Program-made: the position numbers and the translations under genes
The notes under the pieces: generated by a model
Told to the model about the DNA's origin: nothing
Database searches by the model: none
Seen by the model: the letters and a program-made list of their open reading frames with translations, nothing else
Shown here: one piece after another, positions 24,926-33,336 of the stretch
Position numbering within the stretch: the stretch's first letter is position 1
How the letters are laid out: every line of letters begins with the position of its first letter
Origin: Paraburkholderia terricola
GTDB taxonomy: Bacteria; Pseudomonadota; Gammaproteobacteria; Burkholderiales; Burkholderiaceae
Assembly: GCF_900142195.1 (NCBI RefSeq)
Contig: NZ_FRAB01000047.1
Location: 1 to 47,478 of the forward strand
Length of the DNA stretch: 47,478 nucleotides
Direction of reading: 5' to 3'

Positions 24926-26473
24926 GTGACCACCACTCCGACCCCGCATGACGCCGCACCCGTGCCGCGCGGCACGCTGATGATTCAGGGCACCACCTCC
25001 GATGCGGGCAAGAGCACGCTGGTCGCCGGATTGTGCCGGCTCGCGCGCCGCGCCGGGGTGCGGGTCGCGCCGTTCAAGCCGCAGAACATGGCGCTCAACA
25101 GCGCGGTGACGGTCGACGGCGGCGAGATCGGCCGCGCCCAAGCCCTGCAGGCGGTAGCCGCCGGCATCGCCGCGCACACCGATCTGAACCCGGTGCTGCT
25201 CAAGCCGACGAGCGACCGCGGCGCGCAGGTGATCATCCACGGCAAGGCGCGCATGAATCTCGATGCGCGCGCGTATCACGACTACAAGCCCATCGCGTTT
25301 GAAGCCGTGCTGGCATCGTATGCGCGTCTGCAGGCGGCGTACGACACGATTTTCGTCGAAGGCGCGGGCAGTCCCGCCGAGATCAATCTGCGCGAACGCG
25401 ACATCGCCAACATGGGTTTCGCGGAAGCCGTCGATTGCCCCGTCGTGCTGGTGGCCGACATCGACCGCGGCGGCGTGTTCGCGCATCTGACCGGGACGCT
25501 CGCGTGTCTGTCGGCAAGCGAGCAGGCGCGGGTGCGCGGCTTCATCATCAACCGTTTTCGCGGCGACGTCGGTCTGCTGAAGCCGGGGCTCGAGTGGCTC
25601 GAGGCGAAGACCGGCAAGCCGGTGCTCGGCGTCGTGCCCTATCTGCACGGACTCACGCTCGACGCGGAAGACATGCTGCCGCCCGAATTGCGCGCCGCGA
25701 ACAGCGACGCGGGGCGCATGCTGCGCGTGGTCGTGCCGGTGCTGCCGCACATCAGCAACCACACCGATTTCGATGCGTTGCGCGCGCACCCCCAAGTCGA
25801 TTTTCATTATGTGCGCAGCGGCACGCCGCCGCCGTCCGCCGATCTGATCATCTTGCCCGGCTCGAAGAACGTGCCGGGCGATCTGGCGTTTCTGCGCGCG
25901 CAAGGCTGGGATGCCGTGCTGCAAAGGCATCTGCGCTACGGCGGCCGGGTGATCGGGATTTGCGGCGGCATGCAGATGCTCGGGCGCGAAGTGGCCGATC
26001 CGCATGGCGTGGAAGGCCCGCCGGGCACCTTCGCGGGCCTCGGCTGGCTCGATTACTCGACGGTGCTCACGCGCGAGAAGACGCTGAAGAACGTGACCGG
26101 GCGCCTCGCGTTGCCCGGCTCGCCGGCGGTGGCCGGCTATGAGATTCACATGGGCGAGACGCAAGGCCCGGCGCTGGAGACGCCGGCGCTGCGGTCGGTG
26201 CAATCGGTGCAACCGGTGCAACGGGACACGGCGCATGGGATGCAAGAGGCGCACTCCGACGGCGCGTTTTCCGCCGATGGCCAGATTCTCGCCACCTACG
26301 TGCACGGTCTGTTCGACACGCCCGCCGCATGCGCCGCGCTGCTTGCGTGGGCCGGTTTGAGCGATGCCGCGGCGATCGACTATCCGGCGCTGCGGGAGGC
26401 GTCGCTGGATCGGCTGGCGGATACGCTCGCCGAGCATCTTGATCTTTCGAAGCTCTTTGCGGCGATCGGGTGA
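24926..26473 (+). CDS. cobQ: Cobyric acid synthase CobQ
   Basis: A 515-residue glutamine-dependent amidotransferase that amidates side chains b, d, e and g of adenosylcobyrinic acid a,c-diamide. The N-terminal dethiobiotin-synthase-like ATPase domain has MIQGTTSDAGKST; the C-terminal triad-type glutaminase domain has the nucleophile Cys in GICGGMQMLG and EIHMGET. The GTG at 24926 is the proposed start; an ATG at 24980 would remove 18 residues just before the P-loop. The C-terminal domain has an unusual SVQSVQPVQ insertion from a 9-bp repeat (26196-26222). It is the only plus-strand cobalamin gene on this side and is likely transcribed from the cobU/cobQ gap. Confidence 0.95.
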   Translation: MTTTPTPHDAAPVPRGTLMIQGTTSDAGKSTLVAGLCRLARRAGVRVAPFKPQNMALNSAVTVDGGEIGRAQALQAVAAGIAAHTDLNPVLLKPTSDRGAQVIIHGKARMNLDARAYHDYKPIAFEAVLASYARLQAAYDTIFVEGAGSPAEINLRERDIANMGFAEAVDCPVVLVADIDRGGVFAHLTGTLACLSASEQARVRGFIINRFRGDVGLLKPGLEWLEAKTGKPVLGVVPYLHGLTLDAEDMLPPELRAANSDAGRMLRVVVPVLPHISNHTDFDALRAHPQVDFHYVRSGTPPPSADLIILPGSKNVPGDLAFLRAQGWDAVLQRHLRYGGRVIGICGGMQMLGREVADPHGVEGPPGTFAGLGWLDYSTVLTREKTLKNVTGRLALPGSPAVAGYEIHMGETQGPALETPALRSVQSVQPVQRDTAHGMQEAHSDGAFSADGQILATYVHGLFDTPAACAALLAWAGLSDAAAIDYPALREASLDRLADTLAEHLDLSKLFAAIG

Positions 26474-26615
26474 TTTGGACTCGGGTGAGCGTCGGCGATT
26501 AGATCTTCACGGGAAATAATCAAAGCCTGAGTGGCGGTTTTTCGCTGCATCCGGTTCGAATACAGTCCTCGTGTTAGCGGCCGGTCGCCGGCCGCTTCTC
26601 TTTCAAGGATCCCTC

Positions 26616-27032
26616 ATGAACCCGAATCGCTCCGCCGACCTGGCCGCTTTCCTCCTCCGGCTCGCCCTGGGCGTGCTTTATCTCGCGCACAGCCTGCAAA
26701 AGATCTTCGTTTTCACGCTGCCCGGCACGGCGCAGTTCTTCGTGTCGCTCGGCCTGCCAGGATGGCTCGGCTACGTGACGGCGTTCGTCGAACTGATCGG
26801 CGGCATTGCGCTGCTGCTCGGCGTGCAGGTCCGCTGGGTCGCGCTGGTGCTGCTGCCGTTCATGCTCGGCGCGACGTCGCAGCATCTGCATAACGGATGG
26901 GGTTTCGCGTCGCCGCACGGCGGATGGGAGTATCCGGCGTTCTGGGCGGTGACCTTGGTGGTGCAGTCGCTGCTCGGTGGCGGCGTGCTGGCGCTGGGTG
27001 GGCAGAAGGCGGGGCGCATGGCGGCTGCTTGA
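26616..27032 (+). CDS. DoxX family membrane protein
   Basis: A 138-residue inner-membrane protein of the DoxX family with four membrane helices (about residues 8-30, 50-70, 72-95 and 108-128). The motifs LLRLALGVLYLAHSLQKIF and VELIGGIALLLGV are typical. The ATG at 26616 has AAGGA 6 nt upstream. Members often associate with redox or thiol-related functions, but no role can be assigned here. It is monocistronic and followed by a bidirectional terminator. Confidence 0.88.
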   Translation: MNPNRSADLAAFLLRLALGVLYLAHSLQKIFVFTLPGTAQFFVSLGLPGWLGYVTAFVELIGGIALLLGVQVRWVALVLLPFMLGATSQHLHNGWGFASPHGGWEYPAFWAVTLVVQSLLGGGVLALGGQKAGRMAAA

Positions 27033-27098
27033 TGCTTTGGGTGACGGTGGTTTTGATCGGCGCCTCCAACGCGCCCGCGCCCTGAACCGCGAGACAAC

Positions 27099-27131
27099 AA
27101 AAAGCACGCGCCGTGAGGCCGCGTGCTTTTT
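27099..27131. terminator. Bidirectional terminator doxX / thioesterase
   Basis: A 12-bp perfect stem (27099-27110 with 27120-27131, AAAAAGCACGCG and its complement, 9-nt loop) flanked by A and T runs between two convergent genes. It can serve both. Confidence 0.9.
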
Positions 27132-27167
27132 CCAATGGCGCCTTGCCGCGCCGCCCCTATCCGCCGA

Positions 27168-27587
27168 TCAGTACAGCACGATCTGCGTGCAGCGAAACAG
27201 CGCCATCGTCTTGCCGTCGGGATCCGTGACCGTGGCGTCCCACACCTGTGTGCTGCGCCCCAGATGCACACCCTTGGCGACCGCGCGGATCGTGCCTTCG
27301 GTGGTCGTCCCAAGAAAATTGCTTTTCAGCTCGATGGTCGTGAAGTTGCGCGCGGTCGGCGGCAGATGCGCGAGGCAGGCATAGCCGCAAGCGGTGTCGG
27401 CGAGGCCGATCACCGTGGCGGCATGCAAAAAGCCGTTCGGCGCGAGCAATTCGTCGCGCACGGTCAACTCCGCGGTCAACGTGCCTTGCTCCAGCGACAG
27501 CACATGCACGCCCAGCAAGCCCGGCAGCCTGCCCTCCTGGCGTTCGTGCAGACGCTCCACGGTGTATTCAGGGCGAAGTTTGCTCAT
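27168..27587 (-). CDS. PaaI-type hotdog thioesterase
   Basis: A 139-residue hotdog-fold protein of the PaaI/YiiD group of acyl-CoA thioesterases. The active-site region reads LLAPNGFLHAATVIGLADTACGYA (HGG-like region with Asn/His and a helix Asp), followed by TIELKSNFLGTTTEGTIRA and the strand GRSTQVWDATVTD. The ATG at 27587 follows a GAGGAC ribosome site; an in-frame ATG at 27632 is less likely. The substrate is not known. Confidence 0.88.
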   Translation of the reverse strand: MSKLRPEYTVERLHERQEGRLPGLLGVHVLSLEQGTLTAELTVRDELLAPNGFLHAATVIGLADTACGYACLAHLPPTARNFTTIELKSNFLGTTTEGTIRAVAKGVHLGRSTQVWDATVTDPDGKTMALFRCTQIVLY

Positions 27588-27797
27588 GAAATTCGGTCCT
27601 CGAAGGAAAATCGGCGCTGCCGGAGTGATCAATTAGCCGTTGCAGGGCTTCGGCCCCGCTGCATTTGTCGATATTATCAACGGCTGGATCGGCGGGTGAA
27701 CCTGAATCCGGTCAGGATCGGGGCTCATCGGCGCAAGTCAGAGCAAACAGCGCGGCAAACCGGCTGGCAGTGTCCAGCCTTCTTTCCGGGAGAATTC

Positions 27798-28436
27798 ATG
27801 ACGGTGATCGTGGTGGCGAATCCGAAGGGCGGCGTGGGTAAAAGCACGTTGTCGACCAATCTGGCCGGCTATTTCGCGGCGTCCGGCGAATGGGTCGCGC
27901 TGGCCGATCTGGACAAGCAGCAGTCCGCGCACGCCTGGCTGTCGCTGCGGCCCGACACGCTGCCGGCCATCGAAACCTGGGAAGTCGACCCCGAGACTCC
28001 GGCCAAGCCGCCGCGAGGATTGGAGCACGCGGTCGTCGACACGCCGGCCGGCTTGCATGGCAATCGGCTGGGTATCGCGCTCGATCTGGCCGACAAGGTA
28101 ATCGTGCCGCTGCAGCCGTCGATGTTCGATATTCTCGCCACGCAAGAATTTCTTGAGCGGCTGGCGAAGGAAAAGGCGGTCAGGAGAGGCGCGATCGAGA
28201 TCGGCGTGGTCGGCATGCGGGTCGATGCGCGCACGCGCTCGGCGGAGCAGTTGCACCGCTTTGTAGAAGGTTTGAAGCTGCCGGTGCTGGGTTATCTGCG
28301 CGACACGCAGAATTACGTGCAACTGGCCGCGCACGGCCTGACCTTGTGGGACGTCGCCAAAAGCCGCGTGGAGAAGGATCTGGAGCAGTGGCAGCCGATC
28401 CTCGAATGGACCAGCAAGACGGGCAAGAGGGCTTGA
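27798..28436 (+). CDS. Orphan ParA-family ATPase
   Basis: A 212-residue deviant-Walker ATPase of the ParA/MinD family. The Walker A KGGVGKST (residues 10-17) has the signature Lys10, Walker A' is ALADLDKQQSAHAWL, and Walker B is HAVVDTPAG. It has no N-terminal HTH and no C-terminal amphipathic MinD helix, so it is of the short chromosomal/plasmid ParA type. No ParB, centromere-like repeats or cargo gene is adjacent. The start has GGGAG 7 nt upstream. Orphan ParAs often position protein cargo such as chemotaxis or carboxysome complexes; no cargo is implied here. Confidence 0.88.
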   Translation: MTVIVVANPKGGVGKSTLSTNLAGYFAASGEWVALADLDKQQSAHAWLSLRPDTLPAIETWEVDPETPAKPPRGLEHAVVDTPAGLHGNRLGIALDLADKVIVPLQPSMFDILATQEFLERLAKEKAVRRGAIEIGVVGMRVDARTRSAEQLHRFVEGLKLPVLGYLRDTQNYVQLAAHGLTLWDVAKSRVEKDLEQWQPILEWTSKTGKRA

Positions 28437-28514
28437 GGGCAAAGAGCAGGCGGCGTGGCCGCCCGCTGCATGTGGCTGCGTGGCGTTGAGAAGCGGCGCG
28501 AGTGAACTACGGCC

Positions 28515-28901
28515 TCAAGTCCAGTTTTGCGTCGGCACGTGATCGCGGCTGCCCTTGATCTTGTTGTGCTCGTCGACGAACACCAGGTCCGGCTTCCAGC
28601 CCGCCTTCAGTTCCGCTTCATCGACCACCGCGAACGCCGCGATGATCACCAGATCGCCGAGCTGCGCGCGCCGTGCGGCCGAACCGTTCAGCGAAATCAT
28701 GCCGCTGCCGCGTTCGCCCTTGATCGCGTAGGTCGAGAAACGCTCGCCGTTGTTGATGTTCCAGATGTCGATGCGTTCGTTTTCGACGATGTTCGCCGCT
28801 TCCAGCAAATCCTCGTCGATCGCGCACGAGCCTTCGTAGTGCAGTTCGCAATGCGTGACCGCGACGCGGTGGATCTTCGACTTCAGCATGTTGCGTTGCA
28901 T
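28515..28901 (-). CDS. panD: Aspartate 1-decarboxylase PanD
   Basis: A 128-residue pyruvoyl-dependent enzyme that makes beta-alanine for pantothenate. The self-cleavage site Gly-Ser is in HYEGSCAID (Gly24-Ser25), and NNGERFSTYAIKGERGSGMISLNGSAARRAQLGD is split between the two active-site regions. The ATG at 28901 gives the standard N-terminus MQRNMLKSKIHRV; a TTG two codons upstream is in frame. It lies 50 bp downstream of panC on the same strand, so one transcript supplies both pantothenate steps. Confidence 0.95.
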   Translation of the reverse strand: MQRNMLKSKIHRVAVTHCELHYEGSCAIDEDLLEAANIVENERIDIWNINNGERFSTYAIKGERGSGMISLNGSAARRAQLGDLVIIAAFAVVDEAELKAGWKPDLVFVDEHNKIKGSRDHVPTQNWT

Positions 28902-28951
28902 GACCAATCCCTTGTGGCTTCCTGTCCGTTTCTACGCGACGTAAGACGATT

Positions 28952-29785
28952 TCAGATTTCGAGGTTGTCGATGAGGCGAGTCGTGCCGAGCTTGGCGGCG
29001 GCCAGCACCACCAGTTCGGCGTTGGCGTCTTGCGGTCCCGGCGGGAGCAGATTCGAGCGCTTGCGCACCGCGACGTAATCGGGCTGCCAGCCGCGCGCGG
29101 CCAACGCCGTCATCGCCGCCTGTTCGAGCTTGGCGAAGTCGCGCTCGCCGGACAGCACCGCGTCGCGCACACGATTGAGTTCGGCGGCCAGCCTCGGCGC
29201 CTCGGCGCGCTCGGCGGCCTGCAAAAAGCGGTTGCGCGAGCTGAGCGCGAGGCCGTCGGCGTCACGCACGGTTTCGGCGGCGATGATGTCGGTGGGCAGC
29301 GCGAACTGATGGCACATGCTGCGCACGATCATCAACTGCTGGTAATCCTTCTTGCCGAACACGGCGACGCGCGGCTGCACGCACGACATCAGTTTCATCA
29401 CCACCGTGCACACGCCCTGGAAGAAGCCGGGGCGGAATTCACCTTCGAGAATGTCGCCCAGATCGTGCGGCGGATGCACGCGGTACTCCTGCGGCTCCGG
29501 ATAGAGGTCTTTTTCCGTCGGCGCGAACAGCACGTAGACGTTTTCCTTTTGCAGCTTCTCGATATCGGCTTCGAGCGTGCGCGGGTATTTGTCGAAGTCC
29601 TCGTTCGGGCCGAACTGCAGCCGGTTGACGAAGATGCTCGCCACCACCGGATCGCCGTGCTGACGCGCGAGACGCATCAGCGACAGATGGCCTTCGTGCA
29701 GATTGCCCATGGTCGGCACGAAGGCGGTGCGATTCTGGCCGCGCAACTGGTCGCGCAATTCATGGATCGAGCTGATGACTTTCAT
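28952..29785 (-). CDS. panC: Pantothenate synthetase PanC
   Basis: A 277-residue ATP-dependent ligase that joins pantoate and beta-alanine. The class I synthetase-like HxGH motif is in TMGNLHEGHLSL, followed by SIFVNRLQFGPNEDFDKYPRT, VAVFGKKDYQQL and a KMSKS-like LSSRN. The length is standard. It is grouped with panD (downstream) and scpA (191 bp upstream). panB is not in the window. Confidence 0.96.
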   Translation of the reverse strand: MKVISSIHELRDQLRGQNRTAFVPTMGNLHEGHLSLMRLARQHGDPVVASIFVNRLQFGPNEDFDKYPRTLEADIEKLQKENVYVLFAPTEKDLYPEPQEYRVHPPHDLGDILEGEFRPGFFQGVCTVVMKLMSCVQPRVAVFGKKDYQQLMIVRSMCHQFALPTDIIAAETVRDADGLALSSRNRFLQAAERAEAPRLAAELNRVRDAVLSGERDFAKLEQAAMTALAARGWQPDYVAVRKRSNLLPPGPQDANAELVVLAAAKLGTTRLIDNLEI

Positions 29786-29976
29786 GATCGGACTGGAAAT
29801 TCCTGGCGCGACGCGAGACTGGGTTGGTGCGAAAAATCAGCTTTTCGCGCGGCCCGCCGCCTCACTGGTGATGAAAGGTTCGGAGCGCGGGATTGTAGTG
29901 GATTTGCGCCGCTGGCGCACCGGAACGAGGCATGCGGGCCGCGCGTGGTGCACGGATCGGCGCATGGCTCGCGGCT

Positions 29977-30852
29977 TCATGCCGGCAGATAGGCAAGGCG
30001 CACATAGATCGGCGCGAACGGCTCGGCCTGAGTGATTTCGACGAGCGACTCGCGGCACAGTTCGAGCACGGCAATGAAATTCACGACCACCACCGGCACG
30101 CCCTTGCTCGTGTCGAACAGGTCGGCGAACTCCATGAAGCGCGCGTTCTGCAATTGCCGCAGGATCGAGCTCATATGCTCGCGCACCGACAATTCCTCGC
30201 GCGAAATCTTGTGATGCTGAACCAGCTTGGCGCGCTTGATCACGTCGGCCCACGCGGCGCGCAGGTCTTCGCTGTTCACGTCCGGAAAGCGCGGCGTGAT
30301 GCTTTGCTCGATATAGACCTCGGCGCGCAGGAAGTCGCGCCCGAGCTGCGGCAACTGGTCGATGCGCTGCGCGGCGAGCTTCATCTGCTCGTATTCCAGC
30401 AGGCGGCGCACCAGTTCCGCGCGGGGGTCCTCGGCTTCCTCGCCGCTGTCCGCCTTCTTCACCGGCAGCAGCATGCGCGACTTGATCTCGATCAGCATCG
30501 CGGCCATCAGCAGATATTCCGACGCGAGTTCGAGATTGGTCTGGCGCAACTGCTCGACGTAGCCCAGGTACTGCACCGTGACGTCCGCCATCGGAATGTC
30601 GAGCACGTTGAAGTTCTGCTTGCGGATCAGGTACAGCAACAGATCCAGCGGTCCTTCGAACGTTTCGAGAAACACCTCGAGCGCGTCCGGCGGAATGTAC
30701 AGGTCGGTGGGCAGCTTGAAGAGCGGCTCGCCGTACAGGCGAGCGAAGGCGATGCCGTCGACGGTGTCCGGCGTCGAGTCGGTGGTGGGCGCGGCAAGCG
30801 CGGCGTCGCCGGCGGCCGGCCGTGCGCCGTGTGCCTCGTCGGCGTGACTCAC
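29977..30852 (-). CDS. scpA: Segregation and condensation protein ScpA
   Basis: A 291-residue kleisin subunit of the SMC-ScpAB condensin, which shapes and segregates the chromosome. The first 50 or so residues are Ala/Thr-rich and probably disordered. The kleisin N-domain follows (FEGPLDLLLYLIRKQNFNVLDIPM, then LASEYLLMAAMLIEIKSRMLLP), then a C-terminal winged helix that contacts the SMC head. It lies 4 bp after the DUF3460 gene on the same strand. scpB is not adjacent. Confidence 0.93.
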   Translation of the reverse strand: MSHADEAHGARPAAGDAALAAPTTDSTPDTVDGIAFARLYGEPLFKLPTDLYIPPDALEVFLETFEGPLDLLLYLIRKQNFNVLDIPMADVTVQYLGYVEQLRQTNLELASEYLLMAAMLIEIKSRMLLPVKKADSGEEAEDPRAELVRRLLEYEQMKLAAQRIDQLPQLGRDFLRAEVYIEQSITPRFPDVNSEDLRAAWADVIKRAKLVQHHKISREELSVREHMSSILRQLQNARFMEFADLFDTSKGVPVVVVNFIAVLELCRESLVEITQAEPFAPIYVRLAYLPA

Positions 30853-30856
30853 GCGC

Positions 30857-31042
30857 TTAGAAGTTTTGATAGTACGAGTAAGGCGTCTGTTCGACGCGCG
30901 AGGCTTTCTGCTCGGCGCGTTCTTCCAGGTCGATCGGCTGTTTGTCCCACAGCAGCGCGCGGCCGCGGCGTTGTTCGGCCTCGAGGCTGGGCTTCTGTTG
31001 CTTGAGCTGGTTCAGGAACTGGGTGATGTCCGATTGATACAT
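30857..31042 (-). CDS. DUF3460 family small protein
   Basis: A 61-residue protein of unknown function typical of Burkholderiales (DUF3460). It is helical and charged, with FLNQLKQQKPSLEAEQRRGRALLWDK as the core and a Tyr-rich end. It lies just upstream of scpA (4-bp gap), suggesting co-expression. No signal peptide is seen. Confidence 0.85.
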   Translation of the reverse strand: MYQSDITQFLNQLKQQKPSLEAEQRRGRALLWDKQPIDLEERAEQKASRVEQTPYSYYQNF

Positions 31043-31469
31043 GGCTCGACGTCCGTGGTGTGGGAAATGGCGGCGGCCTGGCAGTAAGAGGGGAGCGGCG
31101 CCGCAGCTATTCCATAATTTTACCGCATGCGCCGCGCGCGGACGAAAAACGGCGGCCGCGCGAGAGGGCGGTATGCAAGAATTCCTGGAACCCGCGCGGC
31201 GCGGGGCGCGTCAAAGGCGGGCATCGCCGATACGGCGGCGTCTGACGCATGACACGGTATTTGGCGTGCATTCCGCGAGCCGATCGGCGCGCGCGGCGTT
31301 GGGCCGACGGCATCACGCAATGCGCATGCGCTGAGCGCCCATGCGCTGCGGCGTCGGGCGAACGCTTGTGAACCGATTGCGCGACGTCGCCGATGTGGTC
31401 AAATAGCGAGCTTCGGCCGCCGCGGCGCGCCTGAGCGACAGAATTCATCAACCACGTCCGGAGGATTGT
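31043..31469. other. Divergent DUF3460 / tamA intergenic region
   Basis: 427 bp of very GC-rich non-coding DNA between divergent genes. A TTGCGC-16 bp-TCAAAT pair (31377-31382, 31399-31404) is a weak promoter candidate for tamA. A TAAAAT read on the minus strand near 31115-31120 may serve the DUF3460-scpA run. No conserved RNA or coding sequence is recognised. Confidence 0.4.
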
Positions 31470-33308
31470 TTGGCGGGATGTGCGATCGAAAAGCCGCATC
31501 CGCGGCGCGGCGAGACCGGCCTCGGGCGCGGGCACATGGCGTCCATCCGGCGCTGGCTGCGCGCGTGGCTGGCATTCGGCATCGTCATGTCGATGCTGGC
31601 CGTGACCGACGCCCACGCGGCGCGGCGCGCGGCCGCCAGCTACAAGGTCGAAATCGAAGCCACGCCGCGTTCGCTGGGCAAGCTGCTCGAGGAGCATCTG
31701 GATATCGCGCGGTTCGCCAAACGGCCCGACATCAGCGACGACCAGTTCCAGTTTCTGATTACCGCCACGCCCCAGCAGGTGCGCGACCTGGCGTCCACGC
31801 AGGGTTATTTCACGCCGGTGGTACGCACCGACGTGCGAACCGTCGACGATAAAAAGCGCGTCACGGTCAGTGTCGATCCCGGCCCGCTCACCACCATCAG
31901 TTCGATTTCGATCTCGTTTCGCGGCGCGGTGCTGACCGAGGACCCGGCGCAGGAAAATACCGCGCGCTTCGCGTTCTCGTTGCACGAGGGCGATCCGTTC
32001 TCGCAGGGCGGCTGGGACGACGCCAAGAACGCGGCGCTCAAGGCCTTGCAGGCGCGCCGCTATCTCGGCGCGAAGATCTACCATTCCGAGGCGCGCGTCG
32101 ATCCGCGCACGCACGAGGCGACGTTGTCGGTCACGTATGAAAGCGGGCCGACCTTCACGATGGGCAAACTCGACGTATCCGGCACGCGGCGCTATCCCGA
32201 GCAGATCGTCGACAACGTGAATCCGATTTCGGTCGGCGACATCTACGACGTGCAGCGCGTCGCCGAATTGCAGCGGCAGTTGCAGAACACGCCGTATTAC
32301 GCGAGCGTCGCGATCGACGTGGACAGCGACCCGGCCAAACCGCTCGAGACGCCGATGCACGTCAAGGTGTCGGAGTACCCGTACAACAGCGTGCGTGGCG
32401 GTGTCGGCTATTCGACGGACAACGGCCCGCTGATCCAGGGCGCGTACTCATATCTCGACACCTTCGGCAAGGCGTGGCCGTTCACGATCGAGGGCCGCGT
32501 CGACCAGAACCAGCAATACGGACAAATCCAGTTGGCGATGCCGCCGGGGCGGCGCGCGTGGACCAACAGCGTGCTGGCGTCCTACACCACCACCGACGTT
32601 TCCGACACGCGCATCTACAGTATCCGCGCCGGCGTGCAGCGCGCCCGCACCTCGCAGTTCATCGACTACAACTACTCGATCCTCTTCTATCAGGACCGTC
32701 TCGACCAGAATGCGATTGCGCCGACCACCAGCCGCGCACTGGTGCCGTCATGGTCCTGGACCCGCCGCCATACCGACGACCCGTTGTTTCCGCGTTCAGG
32801 CAACCTGCTTCACGTCGAGGCGGGTTTCGCGGTCAAGGGCGTGCTGACCGACCAGACGTTCATCCGCGGCTACGCGCGCGGTCAGCAGTATCTGCCGATC
32901 GGCAAGGAAGACATCGTGCTGCTGCGCGCCGAACTCGGCGGTGTGTTCACGAGCGGCAGTTCGAGCGGCATTCCGGCTTCGCTGCTGTTTCGCGCCGGGG
33001 GTTCGAATTCGGTGCGCGGCTATGGCTACCAGAGCATCGGTAATAGCGTCGCCGGTTCGGTGCTGCCCACCAAGTATCTCGTGACGGCGACGGCCGAATA
33101 TCAGCACTGGTTTACTCACGATTGGGGCGCCGCCGCGTTCTTCGACATCGGCACCGCGACGGATACCTGGGGCGAAAAAGTTTTTTATCCCGGCGTCGGC
33201 ATCGGCGCGCGCTGGCGCAGCCCGGTCGGTCCGGTGAACGTGGACGTCGCTTACGGCATCCGCAACCAGAGCGTGCGGCCGTATCTGACGCTCGGCATCG
33301 CCTTCTGA
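31470..33308 (+). CDS. tamA: Translocation and assembly module subunit TamA
   Basis: An Omp85-family outer-membrane protein of 612 residues that works with TamB in inserting outer-membrane proteins and moving lipids. A signal peptide (MASIRRWLRAWLAFG start, cleaved after DAHA) is followed by three POTRA domains (about residues 60-290) and a 16-strand barrel with the Omp85 motif GGSNSVRGYGYQSIG, ending in LGIAF with terminal Phe. A TTG at 31470 has a strong GGAGG 5 nt upstream; the ATG at 31536 starts directly at the signal peptide and gives 590 residues. Either is possible. tamB begins 28 bp downstream. Confidence 0.92.
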   Translation: MAGCAIEKPHPRRGETGLGRGHMASIRRWLRAWLAFGIVMSMLAVTDAHAARRAAASYKVEIEATPRSLGKLLEEHLDIARFAKRPDISDDQFQFLITATPQQVRDLASTQGYFTPVVRTDVRTVDDKKRVTVSVDPGPLTTISSISISFRGAVLTEDPAQENTARFAFSLHEGDPFSQGGWDDAKNAALKALQARRYLGAKIYHSEARVDPRTHEATLSVTYESGPTFTMGKLDVSGTRRYPEQIVDNVNPISVGDIYDVQRVAELQRQLQNTPYYASVAIDVDSDPAKPLETPMHVKVSEYPYNSVRGGVGYSTDNGPLIQGAYSYLDTFGKAWPFTIEGRVDQNQQYGQIQLAMPPGRRAWTNSVLASYTTTDVSDTRIYSIRAGVQRARTSQFIDYNYSILFYQDRLDQNAIAPTTSRALVPSWSWTRRHTDDPLFPRSGNLLHVEAGFAVKGVLTDQTFIRGYARGQQYLPIGKEDIVLLRAELGGVFTSGSSSGIPASLLFRAGGSNSVRGYGYQSIGNSVAGSVLPTKYLVTATAEYQHWFTHDWGAAAFFDIGTATDTWGEKVFYPGVGIGARWRSPVGPVNVDVAYGIRNQSVRPYLTLGIAF

Positions 33309-33336
33309 TGGACACCTGCTTCTACATGATCCACGC

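Noticed and set aside
13035..26473. Genomic island carrying the cobalamin genes
   Set aside because: GC content and codon use match the surroundings, and no integrase, tRNA or boundary repeats are seen around this block.
27798..28436. Plasmid partition locus
   Set aside because: There is no ParB, parS-like repeats or replication gene, and the flanks are core metabolic genes.
29786..29976. Hairpin GCGAAAAA/GCTTTTCGC between scpA and panC as a terminator
   Set aside because: The stem is short and AT-rich with no U-tract on the minus strand.
31107..31469. Small plus-strand reading frames before tamA
   Set aside because: They are Arg-rich, lack ribosome sites and resemble no known protein.
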